NCBI RefSeq assembly: GCF_023053635.1
Contig: NC_086172.1
Coordinates: forward strand, 53,238,001 to 53,302,000
Length of the DNA stretch: 64,000 bases
Direction: 5' to 3'
Source: Elgaria multicarinata webbii
Taxonomy: Eukaryota > Chordata > Lepidosauria > Squamata > Anguidae
Shown: positions 1-13,900 of the stretch, piece after piece
Position numbering within the stretch: position 1 is the stretch's first letter
Layout of the letters: each line of letters opens with the position of its first letter
Made by a program: the position numbers and the translations under genes
The notes under the pieces: generated by a model
What the model was told of the DNA's origin: nothing
The model's input: only the letters and a program-made list of their open reading frames with translations
The model's database searches: none

Positions 1-396
1 TCAGATCCTTAACAGAATTCTGTTTTTTTTAGCAAATAACTTATGGCTACTGTAGTCTATCACCACACACAGGTTACACAAACTACATTGTGCAAGCTGT
101 TTACAAATGGCAGCCTGTTATTCACTGTATTTACGTAAATGTTGTGCCAATTTTGATTCAGTCCTAATCATAACTAAAGAATATATTCAATACTGATAAA
201 GTTTATTCAACATTTGATATTCAGCTTAAATTAAGTTTCTCCAGAGACTGATACTATTGCCTGATAGTTAGAGCAAAGATCTTCAGACCTAAGAAGCATT
301 TACTTTGATGAAGCAAATATGTGCCTAGATTCTTAATTTCGCTTGGCGTCCTATACAGTTTTAATTATACACGAGAATGGAAATATCACTAATTAC
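1..396. other. RIF1 intron 13 (partial)
   Basis: AT-rich sequence downstream of the last visible RIF1 exon. No further RIF1 coding block, no repeat and no other feature was recognised. Confidence 0.7.
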
Positions 397-459
397 CTGA
401 TTCAATTGCTGCTCTTACAAAACCAATCATTTCCTTCCATATAGCACTTAGGATAGTAT
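397..459 (-). CDS. RIF1: RIF1 coding exon 13 (last one in window)
   Basis: 63 nt. Reads TILSAIWKEMIGFVRAAIES, matching human VVSAIWKELISLVKSVTES. Acceptor TCTTGCAG, donor GTAATT. The following exon, which in human continues with a Lys-rich segment, was not found in 1-396 and is presumably off the window. Confidence 0.93.
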
Positions 460-3400
460 CTGCAAGACAAGGAATGCATAAAGGCCAAATCAGCAGAAAT
501 AGCCAACACGCAGGCAGATTTTAAGTGTCATTAATAATCAGTTGAAGACCTAGATAACATGTTTAGACTACATGTTTAGAAGAACCTTTTTTACAAGTTG
601 CATAGCATAAAGCAAAACTTTCAGTGTGAAAAACATCTTACCAGAAGCATCTTTTCCAATTGCAATGAAACCATCCTGAACCGCATTTATGAATGTACTG
701 GCGTGCTTAGAGAAGAAGGAAGGACTGGCAATTACTGGGTACTGAAGAGGTTCTAGAGTGGGAAGAGAGAGGACACATTCTATAACTCTGACAAATGACA
801 GAATAAGCCGGCAGTTTAAAAATAGGTAGTACAAGATTATGTTGTGAGATTTTAACTTAATTTAGCCCTTCAAAAATATGTAACCTTGTGAAACCTTACC
901 TAAACTAAGTACAACACTGTTTTCCTTGGCAAAAGTTAAAACTTCTGGCCCCATGAAGAAGTGAAGTAGCATTTCAATTCCTAGAAGTTGAATGGATGGA
1001 ATAGACACAACTCCACCTATACTAGAATTCAATTTCACCCTTGGATTGGCAGGGGATACGAAAGCGAAAGCACCTGAAATAGAAAGTTGCAATGTTTTTG
1101 TTGAATACATCACTCCGACCAGAAAAAAAACTGCTTTGCACACATGAAAAAGCAAAAAGGATATCTAACCAAATGGGGCAGAGGTAGACCATTTTGAAGA
1201 CTTCTCTATGCCTTAGGTTTCAAAAAGAGACCCTTAACAATGCTGTAATTTAAAACTTTACACTCCTAGCCTGAACACTGTATTTAGAAAGTTGCACCAC
1301 TTTCAGTGCAATTTAGGATTGCAGCCATAGAATCCTAATAAATTTTAACGCACTCAAGTTAATATTTAACAAAAATAAAATTTAGATCTTTAAGATGAAG
1401 TAACTATTTTAGATTAAAAACTCCTTGGGGCAAGGACCTGTCATTTTTCTTTTGTGCAAGCCATGTGCAGGGTATAAAAACAGTAAGAAAATATCCATTG
1501 TTCGACTGTTACTCCTATCACATTTGTATCCCAGCCTTCAAAAAGGAGATTGGGCAGCATATCATTTTTAATGTTTTTACTTTTTGTAAACCGCCCAGAG
1601 AACTTTGGCTATGGAACAGTATAGAAATGTAAATAATAATAATAATGTGGCGATCACATTTTAACACATGGGGCGATCACATTTTATCTTCACAGTATTG
1701 TCAACTATAAAATTGTCACCTTTTGTTTCACACTCACTAATTCTTACTTGGAATGTGTTGGGAAGAAGTTTGCCTCATACCTGATTTCTGTGCAGAACCT
1801 GTTGTTACTAAGCTCTGATTAACAGACAACCGCGATGAATTTCCTTGTAGTAGAGAAGCATCTACGCTTAAAGTGCTCTGAATTAATGGTATGCACACCT
1901 AAAAGGAAAATCAGAAGCACAGGATGAGGCAGGGAGAGTTTCGGCTATTGGGTGGTATAAAAATGTAATAAATAAATACATAAATAAATATAAACTGAAG
2001 TAACTTGACATATTTGGTCTCAAGTGCCTGACCCAGCAGTAGACTTCTGTGCAGGGATCTACTACATAAAATCTATATCTAGCAAATGGGATAATGCATG
2101 TCAAAGCACATCCAACATGCCAGGTACTGCACGAAAATACAAATCGGTTCTTGAGAGCTGAAGTACAGCATCAGGGACATAGACTTCTGTTCCGCTTGCA
2201 GTTCCTTGATCACAGCAAATATGTTTAAAGCTCCAAAGCTAGCTTGGGTACAATTGTTATCTAGAAACTTACGTTGCCAAGCTACTTTAATTTATGCGAA
2301 GTCAGCCTAAACTTTGGTCTAAAGGGGCAAGTTTTAAAAGTAGCTCAATAGTAGCTATTTGGCAACTTTCATTCCATTACTATAAATCCTCCATATGCAG
2401 ATATATTTGGGTATTTTCCCTTCATAGTTCTATTTAGTTTAGATCATAGAGCTGTATGTTAATAGCTCATATTCCTGCTATTTTAAGCTGAATTAACTTC
2501 ATTGTGCTCAGCATAAATTCGTATTCCACATTTGATAGGTTTTCAGATTTGACTGGAAGCATAATCATCAGATCCATCCTAAATGCTAGGAAGTGTGAAC
2601 ACTTTCTAAAAAAAATCTGTTCAACCACTTTTCTTGTTGTCAAACAATAGAAATCTAGGGCTTTCATGAAACCTATTGTAACTAATGCTTAATATAAATC
2701 TTAAACACAATTAGGTTACCTGTTCAAAGTGGGCTGGGAGTTGGGGTCCGAGCCTCATTAGTAAATACCACCAGACCTCTAGCTTTGTCAGCGCCAGAGC
2801 TTCAGTTCTCACATGGATGGAACTCAGTGGTTGCATCAGCAGCTTCAGTCTTTTGGCACTGCACAAGATCTCTTAGGAAACAAAGATTGAAAACATGTTT
2901 TGTTATGCCTAATGCAAATCCAAAACCACTTCAATATTTCTCTTCTAGTCTGGCCTCTTTCTGACATCAGATATAAAAATGGGATTGTGGCCAACCAATG
3001 TTTCTCAGAGCTGCGATAATTTACTTACGGTAAACATCCATTACAGATGTCTGAATGTCTCCCTCCCATCTGTCTTCCCAAGTGCCTAAACACACCCAGA
3101 AGAACTTGAGTGTTTTTATGGTAGTTGCTTCTGGTTCAAAAAGTGTGTTTGTAATCTAAGGCTGTATTAAATCACAGACCAGCAATGCAGGGTGAAGATG
3201 GGAAAACGCCATCCCCACTAGCCTTCCCTCCTCGGACATAGGGAAGGTTGGATGCTGCCACCTGTAGACGTTTGGGTCACCTCTGACCAGTGCCATGAAA
3301 AAGGCCATGGTCCCAACAGGAAAGGCAGGTGTGGCAGGGGGTGCTGCGCAACGCTGGTCGAGGGCACCCCCACACCGCCTCCAAGCAGTGTCTCACAATC

Positions 3401-6400
3401 TGTTTTCAAATGGTTCTTAATGTGTCTGGGAGCCAAACTACAATTTATTTGAAAGATATAGCTAGCAGCTACATATTTTTTTAAAAAACTCTACATTAAG
3501 TAGAAACTTTAGTATGGGGCTGGAGTGAAAGGGAGCTGTTGCACTCTCCTATAGTCCTGGATTGGGGCTCCTACACCTGGAATTTATATTGTTAAAAACT
3601 GGCTCATTAATGCAGAAGGATAACTTTTCAGCAATATAAATTGCAAGCCCAGGCCCTCCAAACTGGATCAGTAACACAAAAGTTAAACTGGATCAGGACA
3701 AAAGATTGAAGTTCTCTCCCCCCACCCCCCGCCACACACACACACGCACACACACACACACCCGAAATCAGATCAGGTGCCCTACACTTAAAGAGTAAAA
3801 AAAGACATAGCTGCTAGCCAATTTTTAAGTGTCAGGATACATATTAAAAGTTTTCAAGCACTATCAACTTCTGTAAACCTCAATGGGTCTGTTCAGACAA
3901 TACACTAAACCACTGTTAGGCTGCTAACCCTTTTGCAGCAAATGGTTAGTGTGTTCAAACCTTGGTTATGCATCCATCATAGTTGGGAATATTTCACATG
4001 ACATAAGCCATGATGTTTAACTCAAAATAGAGAAGCGTGTTTTCTGAACAGAGTCAATATTAACCTCAACATAGCCCAGAAATGGGGAACCTTCAGCCCA
4101 GACTTGCCAGGCTAGCCCATCTGGTCTGTAGGGCCTCATGCAAGTCCCCTGCACCACCTCTGAAGGATACAGGGGAGAAGAATCCCCACTATTATCTCCG
4201 ATAGTAGAGCAGTGGGGATTTCTGTGGGGATTTCCCTGCAAACTTATTTATTGGAAAAGTGTGCTATGTGCCTGCCCCACATCCTCCCTGATTTATGAAG
4301 GTGAGAGGCTGCCCTGATCGTGGTGCTAGCTGGAGGAGCACTGACTGGAGACCAGATGATGTTGGGATGTGTGGCCCCACACCCTGACATTACCTGGCCT
4401 GCCGAGGGCTTGATGGGAGACTAATCCAAACCCTCCCCGCCACTAAAATTTTTTTTTATTTATTTATTTCATTTTTATACTGCCCAATAGCCGAAGCTCT
4501 CTGGGCAGTTCACAATGTGTTCCCCACCTGACTTGGACATTAACCCTAGTACTTACTCATAAGAAGGAAGTGGATTTAAGAATACTGTCTGGAATCGGTT
4601 ACAGAGCAAGAGTTCTGTAAATACCAGAAAATCTAAGTGTCTTTTCATTGGAGGCAATATTGCTTTCTCTTAGCATTAGCCATATAAAGAGTTATTGCCA
4701 GCTCCATGCGACAGAAGAAAGTAATGACAGCCTTGCTAGATAGAGACTCTCCTCACCTCTCCCCACTCCCAAAAGAGGAAACCAGAAGATAGTCAGGATA
4801 TGGCCTTGCGACATATTTAACAAGATTGTCCAGAATAATACTTAACTTTAAAAAGCACTACGCCAAGCAATTCACATACAATATCCTGCAAAGTCAGTCT
4901 TGTAACCCTACAAGGTAGGCCAATATTAATATATTGTAGATAAGTGTCTGAATCCAAGAGAGTAGCTGTTTGCCCAAGTGACTTTGTGGGAGTGGTAAGA
5001 TTAAAGTCAAAGGCTTCCTGATTTGTAGCTTACTTTCGGCCACAACCAGATTCGGTAACTGTGTAGCCGGAGAAGTAGCAATTGTGTGGAGGGAAAGGTG
5101 CATATGGCCAGCACTTCTGGAGTGTGGCACATGGAACTCCCCGTTTTTACTTGTGTACATAAAATGCTACCAGTCTGAAACGGAGAACTTCAGCACACTT
5201 AATTAGACTCAATTCACTGAGATCAATTGGAGTTGTTTCCAAAGAGGAAATAGATCACACGAGCATGCAGGATCTTTCCCCTTCTGTTTTAGTGTACCTG
5301 GATTTAGAGCAAAGTTATCAATCAAACTCTTCCACGCAATGAACGCTATCTTCTTTATCACTGGAGACCCACTACGAAATCCAAGTTCTTCTAACTGCAA
5401 CAATGAATTGATAAAGCTTCCACTACGATGCAGCGCCTGGAAGAGAACGAACAGTTTTATACCATTAACAAATCCACACAGCCAGCGCATGTTATTAAAT
5501 GAAACAAAGGAATTACTCTCCAACTTACTTTGCCAAGCAGCTTTATAAACAGTGGCCACAATTTCAAAACATAAGTCTCATTTTTTGATGAAAACAGCTT
5601 TTGGAGTTCTGGAATTATTTTCTGCAAAAGTATGAAACAAAAAAATTATTAAGATCTCCTATAAATAAATAACTTGGAAAGTTCCTTCCCCTACTGACAG
5701 CCCCCACAAATCACAATCTGAATTGGCAATGATTTAACTATGAATGTGTTCTTGGGGGTAAGGCAGATAGGTCAATCAACAAATCAGCTCGGTGTGGGGG
5801 AAATAAGGGGGAGAATAGGTCTAACAACAGCCACAAACATTGCATGCCCAGAATTATAATATCACTGAACACCAGCTGCTTGGGGAAGGGGCAAGAGAGG
5901 GAGAAGACTACAGCCTTCATGTGTCCCTTGTGGGCTTCCTAGAGGCATCTGTTTGGCCACTGTAGAAGACAGAAGCCATTGCTGGACTAGACGGACCTTT
6001 GATCTGATCCAGCAGTTCTTCTGATGTTCAACGGTTAACATGATGCCTTGGTTCTTAGCAATATTTACCACTGTTTATTTGACAACTTAACACTGCAGAA
6101 CAGTCATAAGCAGTAGGAGTGCTAATTTTGCTATTTTAGCTGGCCTGATGGATGTCACAGCAAGTTTGTAAGAAAATAAATAAATAAATCCTACCTTACG
6201 GAGATAGTAATATTTCATTAATAATTAAAACAACATTCAGAATTTCCTATAGTAAAAGGGCATGTGTGCCTGCCTATCAGTCAGTCCCATAGTGCCAAGG
6301 CCATGAAACCTAAGCATCTGAAACCCGGCAAACATACTAAAGGGGTATGGATCCTAGGGGTATGCACTTTGAGGTTGTTTTTTTAATGCATTAATTAACT

Positions 6401-7876
6401 TTAATTAATTTAACTGTGACTGTGTGGTTGAAGCTTGAAATAACATCTTCAGTTACCCGGATCAGAATTCCCAAACCAGAGAATAGCTTTGCAGTCAGCA
6501 TAGTTCTGAATCCAGGGCAGATTAATAGACAGCTAATCTATACAAATTTGCTTGCAGCCTCCTCTGCTGCATGAATATAAGGCCTATTCCTACCTATACG
6601 AAGCCAGCTCCATTGGCTAGCGATTTCATAAAATAAAACTGTAAACGTATGTGCAATACTAGTAGTATAGTCATAAGAGTAAATGATAGGCCTCCAAGTA
6701 TATCTGTGGAGTTCTGCAAAAAAAATAAAAATACATTAAGTAAATGTTTGCCTTCCTTACAGTAGTCATCAGTTCTTCTGTGACAGCTGCCACCTCCTGT
6801 TGCTTCTGAAGTAAAAGTGGCATTCCCATCTCCAACGCAGTGGCACCTCTTAACTGTACTTTATGAGCTGAGTGGACAACCAAAGGGATTATCAGCTTGG
6901 CCCACCTCACAGCCTGTTCCTCCATTTGGGATGGGGCCTGTTCTATTAGTCTAAATGCAAAAAATACAAGCACTAGTATTAAGACGACAACCACACTAAT
7001 TGTTAATATTCATCAGAAATACTGCGTATGACTATTAACACAGACTGGAACTCCTACACCAGTAGTTTTAAAATTGTGGTCTGGGTAGCTCTGGAGTGTC
7101 TCAAAGTTTACTGGTGTTGGCCATCACTACTAATTTTCCCAACATTGCAGAGTCATTAGATTCTTGGTGTTACACAGAGCAACACTGAGGCCCAACTGGC
7201 TAGTTTGCACTCCTTCCAGTGAACCAAGTGTTCACACTCGAATATGTCCCAGAATCCCCTAGGATCATCAGAAGATGAGTCAATATGAAAAGGCTTCCTA
7301 AAACCAGAAAGTTGGGAAATCACCATCATAGTCTGTTCCCCACTATCTCACAGTAATACACGTTTGTGATATTGCACTGCTACGGCAACTTACATATACT
7401 ATTTGCAACATTGGCTTAACGATACAATGTACTAATTACCCAATATATGGTCATGGGCTTATTTAAATAATAGTGGAAGTAATTTTCAAAACACACAACT
7501 TGTCATAATTTTTTTGCAAAGCTACACTGTGACTAAGGTCTATTATTCTATTCCAATACTATCAACATTGTTATACCTTCTGGATCACTTAACTGGATTA
7601 GGAGGGGGAGGCATGGTGTTGGGTGTGTGTGTTCAGTTCTTCCTGCAAAATCCAACTTGTGTATCTCCAGTAAAAGCATTAAGACTGGTGGGCATGAAGG
7701 ATAAGGTCTTCTCGGTAGTAGCCCCCGCTTGTATAACTGCTCCAACTGATGTCTGCCAGGCCCCAACATTACAGGCCTGCAAGTAGGGCCTTAAGGTTCA
7801 TTTAGTTGGCCTATCATTGACTTAGACATTTATTGGGACCTTGTATATAAGGTGCTATATGGTTTTACAGATTTTT

Positions 7877-7910
<34 letters not shown>

Positions 7911-10900
7911 AATGACTACCAAAAGCACAAGTGTGGTTCAGAATTACTACAGATATACCAACAACGTCACACGGTGATTTTATGGTATAAACAGATCAAG
8001 ATGTTACTGACCGATATGCTTAACATTTTAACACCCAACACATACCGTATGACAACATTTAGCGCTTCATATTCAACCACCATGGAATGCAAGTCTCCTT
8101 TAAGTACTGTTTCTAGCATACCAATAATACTGGGCACCTGAAAAACGAGTGAGATATGGGTAAATAAACTACACATTTTAACCATTTCTGTTTACAGGAG
8201 ATGAACAGAAGACACTCACCAGCTTCCCAACAACACTCGGAGGAAAGGACTGCTTAGAGATCACCCAAAGTGCTCTAGTGCGAGTGTTTTTGTCCGCTGC
8301 CTTTACAGCAACACTGTTCACTATTGAAAGCAACTCCTGTATTTCGACTTCTGTAAGAAAATATAATTTTTCCAAATCTGTTACTCCAATGATCATCACT
8401 GTGCATGTCGGCCCTACTTAAAACCAGCAGTTACCTCAGAATGGCTGAGGCCTAAACTAGTCCATCCCCAGCTGTGTTCATCCTCCAGTGGCTATGAACC
8501 TAGTATCTAGTTAGGTACACCGTGCTTCCCCCACGTCTTACAACAATGAAATAATGCCATATTTGTAGATCTAGGGCAGGGCAATGAAAAATGCAGAGAC
8601 AAGGAAGCCATGGCTATTCACTGGGCTCTCATCTCAGAGAATTAGTACATAATACTCAATGAATGCTCTAGCAATTCAGGACTACCACATAAATTTTGGT
8701 TAATCTTCCTATAACATTTAGACTTGGATTAATTTTTGAAACAGTTGAAGAAAGGCTTACCACTTAGCAATGAAGCAATCTTTGAATTAAACACGCAAAA
8801 TCCTAATGCTTGTAAGGCTGCACTGCTCAATTCTGTGCTTTCAGTAGGAATGTATGTCTAAAAAAGAAAGGGAAGAAAAGTTTGAAGTCATGTGACAAGA
8901 CCTTATTAAACTATTATTTGAATTGTTCATGATTTAAAACTGGTGTCATGTTCTAGTCAGTTAAGAGCAGACGGTTTCTTGATTTTTAAAAAATTCATTA
9001 CATGCTACATCCAAATGCAAAAGCTAGTTTATTTGCAAGCCACTTCTCTAAACTACACAACAGAGTCCAGATATATTAAGGCTGCTTATTTTTCACACCC
9101 TAGCATAATTTTTCTGTAGCAGCTTTAACTGAGTCCCACTAAGACGTGTGCACACTTCTCTGGATGAGGGTCTAGGACCATTTCACCACAGAAGTACAAG
9201 AAATGGAGGTATGGTGGTGGTGGGGGGAGAGTGATAGCAGATGGGAGAGGCACTGAGATGCCTACTGAAAATAGAGCAACAGAGGTCAAAAATACAAGTT
9301 TAAGTACACACCTTAAATATCTTGCAGAGCTGAGGGAAGTGTTTTCCAACTTCGGCTGCAAATTCTTTCCCTTCCTCACCAGTCAGACGGCTTAACATAG
9401 AAAAATATCAACAGGTTTTCCATTAGGCAAACCAACTAAGAAATTTGGTAAATCCTTAATTGTTTAATGGTTTAGCTCAGGAGTGGACAACATGTTGCAT
9501 TCCCCCACAGACTTTTTGTGTGGTCTCCCCAGTCCCTCCCTCCCTGTTGAATTTGGTGGGGTAGCAAAAAAGGTGCAGTTTGCTTTCAAACTACAGAGTC
9601 CACATGTTCCCTCTTAAGATCACTGGAATATAAGAAACTGCCTTATACTGATCCATGCCTTCTTGGCATTCCCTGTGGTGGCACCTCTCTGGAAAAAAAC
9701 ATCCCCGTGCAATTCAGGAGGCAGAAAATGTGATGTTTCAAACCCCCTTTGAAAAGCGCTTTTTCAACCAGGATTTCTCTAGCTTGTAATAATAGCAATT
9801 AATCATATGCTTCTCCATTTTACTGCTCCTTCAATTGTTTTGTATTGTTGTTCAAATTGTTTTTAATAGCGTGTTTTAAACGGGGTTTTAAAAATTGGTA
9901 AGTGAACTGCTTAGGAATTGTATATTGAGAAGCATATAAGTATTAGTAATAAATAAATAGCTCAGTATTGTCGACACTGACTGGCAGCAGATCTCCAGGG
10001 TTTCAGGCATGAATTTTTCCAGACCTACCTGGAGATGCCATGGATTGAACGTGGGACCTTGTGTGTGCAAAACATGTGCTCTGCCACTGAGCCATGGCCC
10101 CTAATCTGCTTTCTGTAAGCACGCCACTAAATTTCAGAGAACATTCAGCGGGTAGCACGGCGTTTGGTGGTATATGGGGGGGGGGGGAATGTAGCCCTCC
10201 AATCCCAGAGGTTGCCCACCCCAGTTTAGCTAAAGACATGTGGCTCACCTGGCGCCAACATTGTTGTCTTTTCGGTGCCAGGTCAAGACTTTTCTCCTCT
10301 CCCAGGCAGTTAACATGTGCTGAGTTTGTTTGTTTGTTAACTGACCCCAGAATAGTTTGTTTGTTTTTAACTGTCCACAGAATAGTTGTTTTGAAAGGAT
10401 AATGTTGTTTTTATGCTTTTGATGGTTTAAAATTTTGTATATTTGTTTTTAATGTTCGCTGTTTTTAACTTTTGTAAACCGCCCAGAGAGCTCCGGCTAT
10501 GAGGTAGTATATAAATGTAATAAATAAATAAATTAGTCATTTGATTTTAAAAAATAGGCTGTTGTAGAGTAAAATATATTAGACAACTAAAGAAAAGACT
10601 TGCATAAACATTAACACAATGTCAACGGAATCAACTAAAATCATTATTTTGGTTCAATAACACTGGAAACATCTATACGTTTATAAATAAGATACACGTC
10701 TATCCCTCAGAATATCCAGTTTTCAATACTCTCTCTTTATCTTTCTCCTAAAAAAGCAGATTACACCACACTTTAGTTCCCCAAAAAGAAGCTGAACTCG
10801 GAGAAAGGCTAGGCAGATGACAGTTCTCTAGAGCTCCCATTGGTTTCTAAAGAGAAAAATAGATTTTGGGTGGGTGGATTGAGCTAAAAGAAGCACTACC

Positions 10901-13900
10901 ATTGAAGACAATATCCACTGGCTCAGTTCAAACACATTATTCAACAGTGTGAAAACTCCACTCAACAGTTGAGTTTTTAGGGGGTAATCCCCATACCACA
11001 TGTTCTAACTCCACTGTTGTGTGACTGTGGGTTACCACAGAGTTGAATAAAATCCACTGCAATGTTTGATTAACAGTTCCTCCACCCTCTCTCCTCCTCC
11101 AGTCCTCCCGATGGTATCCCATCAGCTATTGCTGCAAAAAAGCAATCCTGGAGGCTCTCCTAGAGCTTCACTGGCTCTTTTCACCACTCTTGCCCGGGAA
11201 CACTAACCAGGGAGAAAAGACAACTGAACGCAACAGAAAACTCCACGTAGCCCTTCACACAACAGTTGTGCAGGAACTCTCCTCTGTACAGTGTGGATGT
11301 TCTACATGGAGTGTTCCCCAAAAAAGCTCCACTGTTGCGTGGAATTTTTCTACCAGACAACACATTTCACAATGGTGGCGTAAAAACTCCACCATGGAGT
11401 TCTAAAACCACCCTTGACTAACGTGTTGGCCAAACTGAGCCACTCTCTACCTCCAACAGTGGATAGTCAGTGGGAAAATGAAGGGCAAGTAAAGGCCGAT
11501 CACAACAGTAAGCCATCCAAGACTAGGATCCAATAACTTCTATGGGACTAAATGCTCCAATCTTAAACACAGTGGATGTAATTTTCTCACTGAAACAAAA
11601 ATGTCTGGGTCCCCAAGTTGCTCCTACATTCACATAAGGGGATGGGTGGGAGAGATTTCCTCCAACTCCTTTCCTCCAATTGCAGCACCACACACACATA
11701 TACCATACCCAGGGATCCCTGAACCATAGGGACATTTTTTTTAAAGGGGGGGGCATTGCAGGAAAGCAACTGAAGGTAGGATCCAAGCTACTGTGTTTAG
11801 GATTGGAGTGCAAATTGGACTTGTAAGAATTGCAGGCAACACGACTAATGCTGACTTGAAGACTTAGAGATTGGAAAGGGTGAATATTCACAAAGGTCAC
11901 TAGAATTCAGAAAAATTAACAAGTGGAATAAAGTAAGATTTCAGAGACATCTGAAACTCATTTCTAGTGTTCATCCATTCTTCACACTCACCCCTTAACA
12001 CTATATGAGCTGGTGCTTTGGTCAGAGTGCTGGAATGGAACTCAGAGTGCATTGGGCAGTTACTGACTCTCAGCCTAACCTACCTTACAGAGTTGTGAGG
12101 ATAAAATGGAAAAGAGGAGGATAATGTATGCTCCTTGAGAAAAGACAGGATATAGATGTGAGAAATGTGGTATCTCAGAAATGTGTTACGCACTTACACA
12201 TACACTTGGCACAGTACGTTGCGTACTGAAGACTCTACTGACTACTCATTTAGAACCAAGACATTCAAGATAGCATACATGATGTTTACAAACTGACTTA
12301 AATATGACTGAGCCAGCCCGCCAGCCCACCCTCTTTTCATCTGCATAAGCCTGTCCTGGGTTCTGTTTCTTGGTGTGCTGGAATCTCATCATTGGGTCTG
12401 TTCATGTAAGTATCTGTCAATTTGTGGTAAGAAGGTGCTACTTTGCTCATGTTTACTTTAGGCCTATATAAGTCATTTAAGATAGGGACCCCCAAAAAAT
12501 CAATTAGAAATCAATATGGTGGCCATCTTTCAAAATGGCGGACTCTATCTTAAAATGGTGTAGTTGAGGTGTCTTTTATAAAAGTTTGGTCAAAAAATTC
12601 AATGGTACTATTTTAAAGTAGGTATTTTAATAAATTTGCTTAAAAATGAGAAAAATGAAAAATAAGTACTTTTTATTGTAAAATTGTTTCACTAATCAAA
12701 CATTTAACAGCCCCATCCAATGTTTAAAATATATCAAATTTTTTTATGTTTGATATATTTTATTTGAATACGTGTGCAGTATTTTCCAAATGTTTTTGAT
12801 GTCCTTGGATGGAGCACGCTTATAAGAGTTGCACCATTAAACACAATAGCATCGCACTGACCTGTGAAATCATCACTTCCATCTCCTACATTTTCAAGAA
12901 TGGAAGCTAGGTCTGATTTTACACATGGAGATAGCATCAAGAAGCCTACACGGGAGAAAAGAGGACTTAGAGTTCGCTGACATGTGACTGAAGGAAGCCT
13001 TGTTCCGAAAAACTGGGCTAGCTTCCTTAGAAATGATAAAAACAAAGAAGAATGTTTTGGTTTGTTAGCTAGAGTAATAGTAAGGGACAAAATGAGTTTT
13101 GAGGTTGTAACAAGTGATGGTGGAACACTTTTATCATCATGCTCAAATACTTTCCTTCCATGGGACATTTTTGATCCTAGAAGCTGATGGTTGCAAAATG
13201 CTTCACACTGAGGATATTGTTTCTGATGGCGCTGTCGGTTTTATGATCAGAACTGTAGATACGGATATGCTTGTCCTCTCTATATCTTACTATCACTACC
13301 TAAAAAGCCTTGGCCTTAAGAGACAGTGGATTTTGTTTGGTGCTGGCAACAGGAAGCGCCATATATCTGTGCACAACATCGCAGGGGTTCTAGGGAAATC
13401 AAAGGCTGTTGCCCTAAGAGGCTTTCACACTTTCTCCGGATGTGACGCTATATCATCATTTTCTGCTAATGGAAAACAAAGTGCCTGGAATTGCTGGATA
13501 AAATTTGAAGATGCTACAAGCTCATTTCTTGCACTTTCAAACCCTATGCCATATCTAAGCCCAGAACTTCAGCAGAAACTTGAAATTTATGTTGTTCTGC
13601 TTTACAGAACAGAATGTGCTGTCATGTCCTTCACTGAAGGCAGGAAAATGTTGTTTACATCAAAAGATAGACTGCTAGAAAATGTGCCTCCTACTGCAGC
13701 TGCCTAGCAAAAGCAAATTCTAAGGGCTGCTTATCAGGGTGGACATATGTGGGGGCAGGCTCATATTGCAAATCCGGTCTTACCTCCACCTTCAGAGTGG
13801 GGTTGGATAAAAACTGATGGTATATGGACACCACTGTGGACATCTCTTCCAGCAATATGGGAGAGATGCAGAGAGTTGGTCCACTGCAACTGTAAATTAG

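Noticed and set aside
9959-10101. Possible tRNA gene on the minus strand (A- and B-box-like motifs)
   Set aside because: No matching acceptor stem, and the sequence continues into a SINE body seen elsewhere; a pol III-derived SINE head.
12734-13168. 144-codon minus-strand frame considered as an independent gene
   Set aside because: Its first half is the antisense of the plus-strand transposon coding region; only 12737-12930 has family resemblance, explained by inversion.
13114-13707. 197-codon open frame considered as a host gene
   Set aside because: It lies inside long terminal inverted repeats, is flanked by further homologous but broken coding sequence, and belongs to a transposon-associated family.
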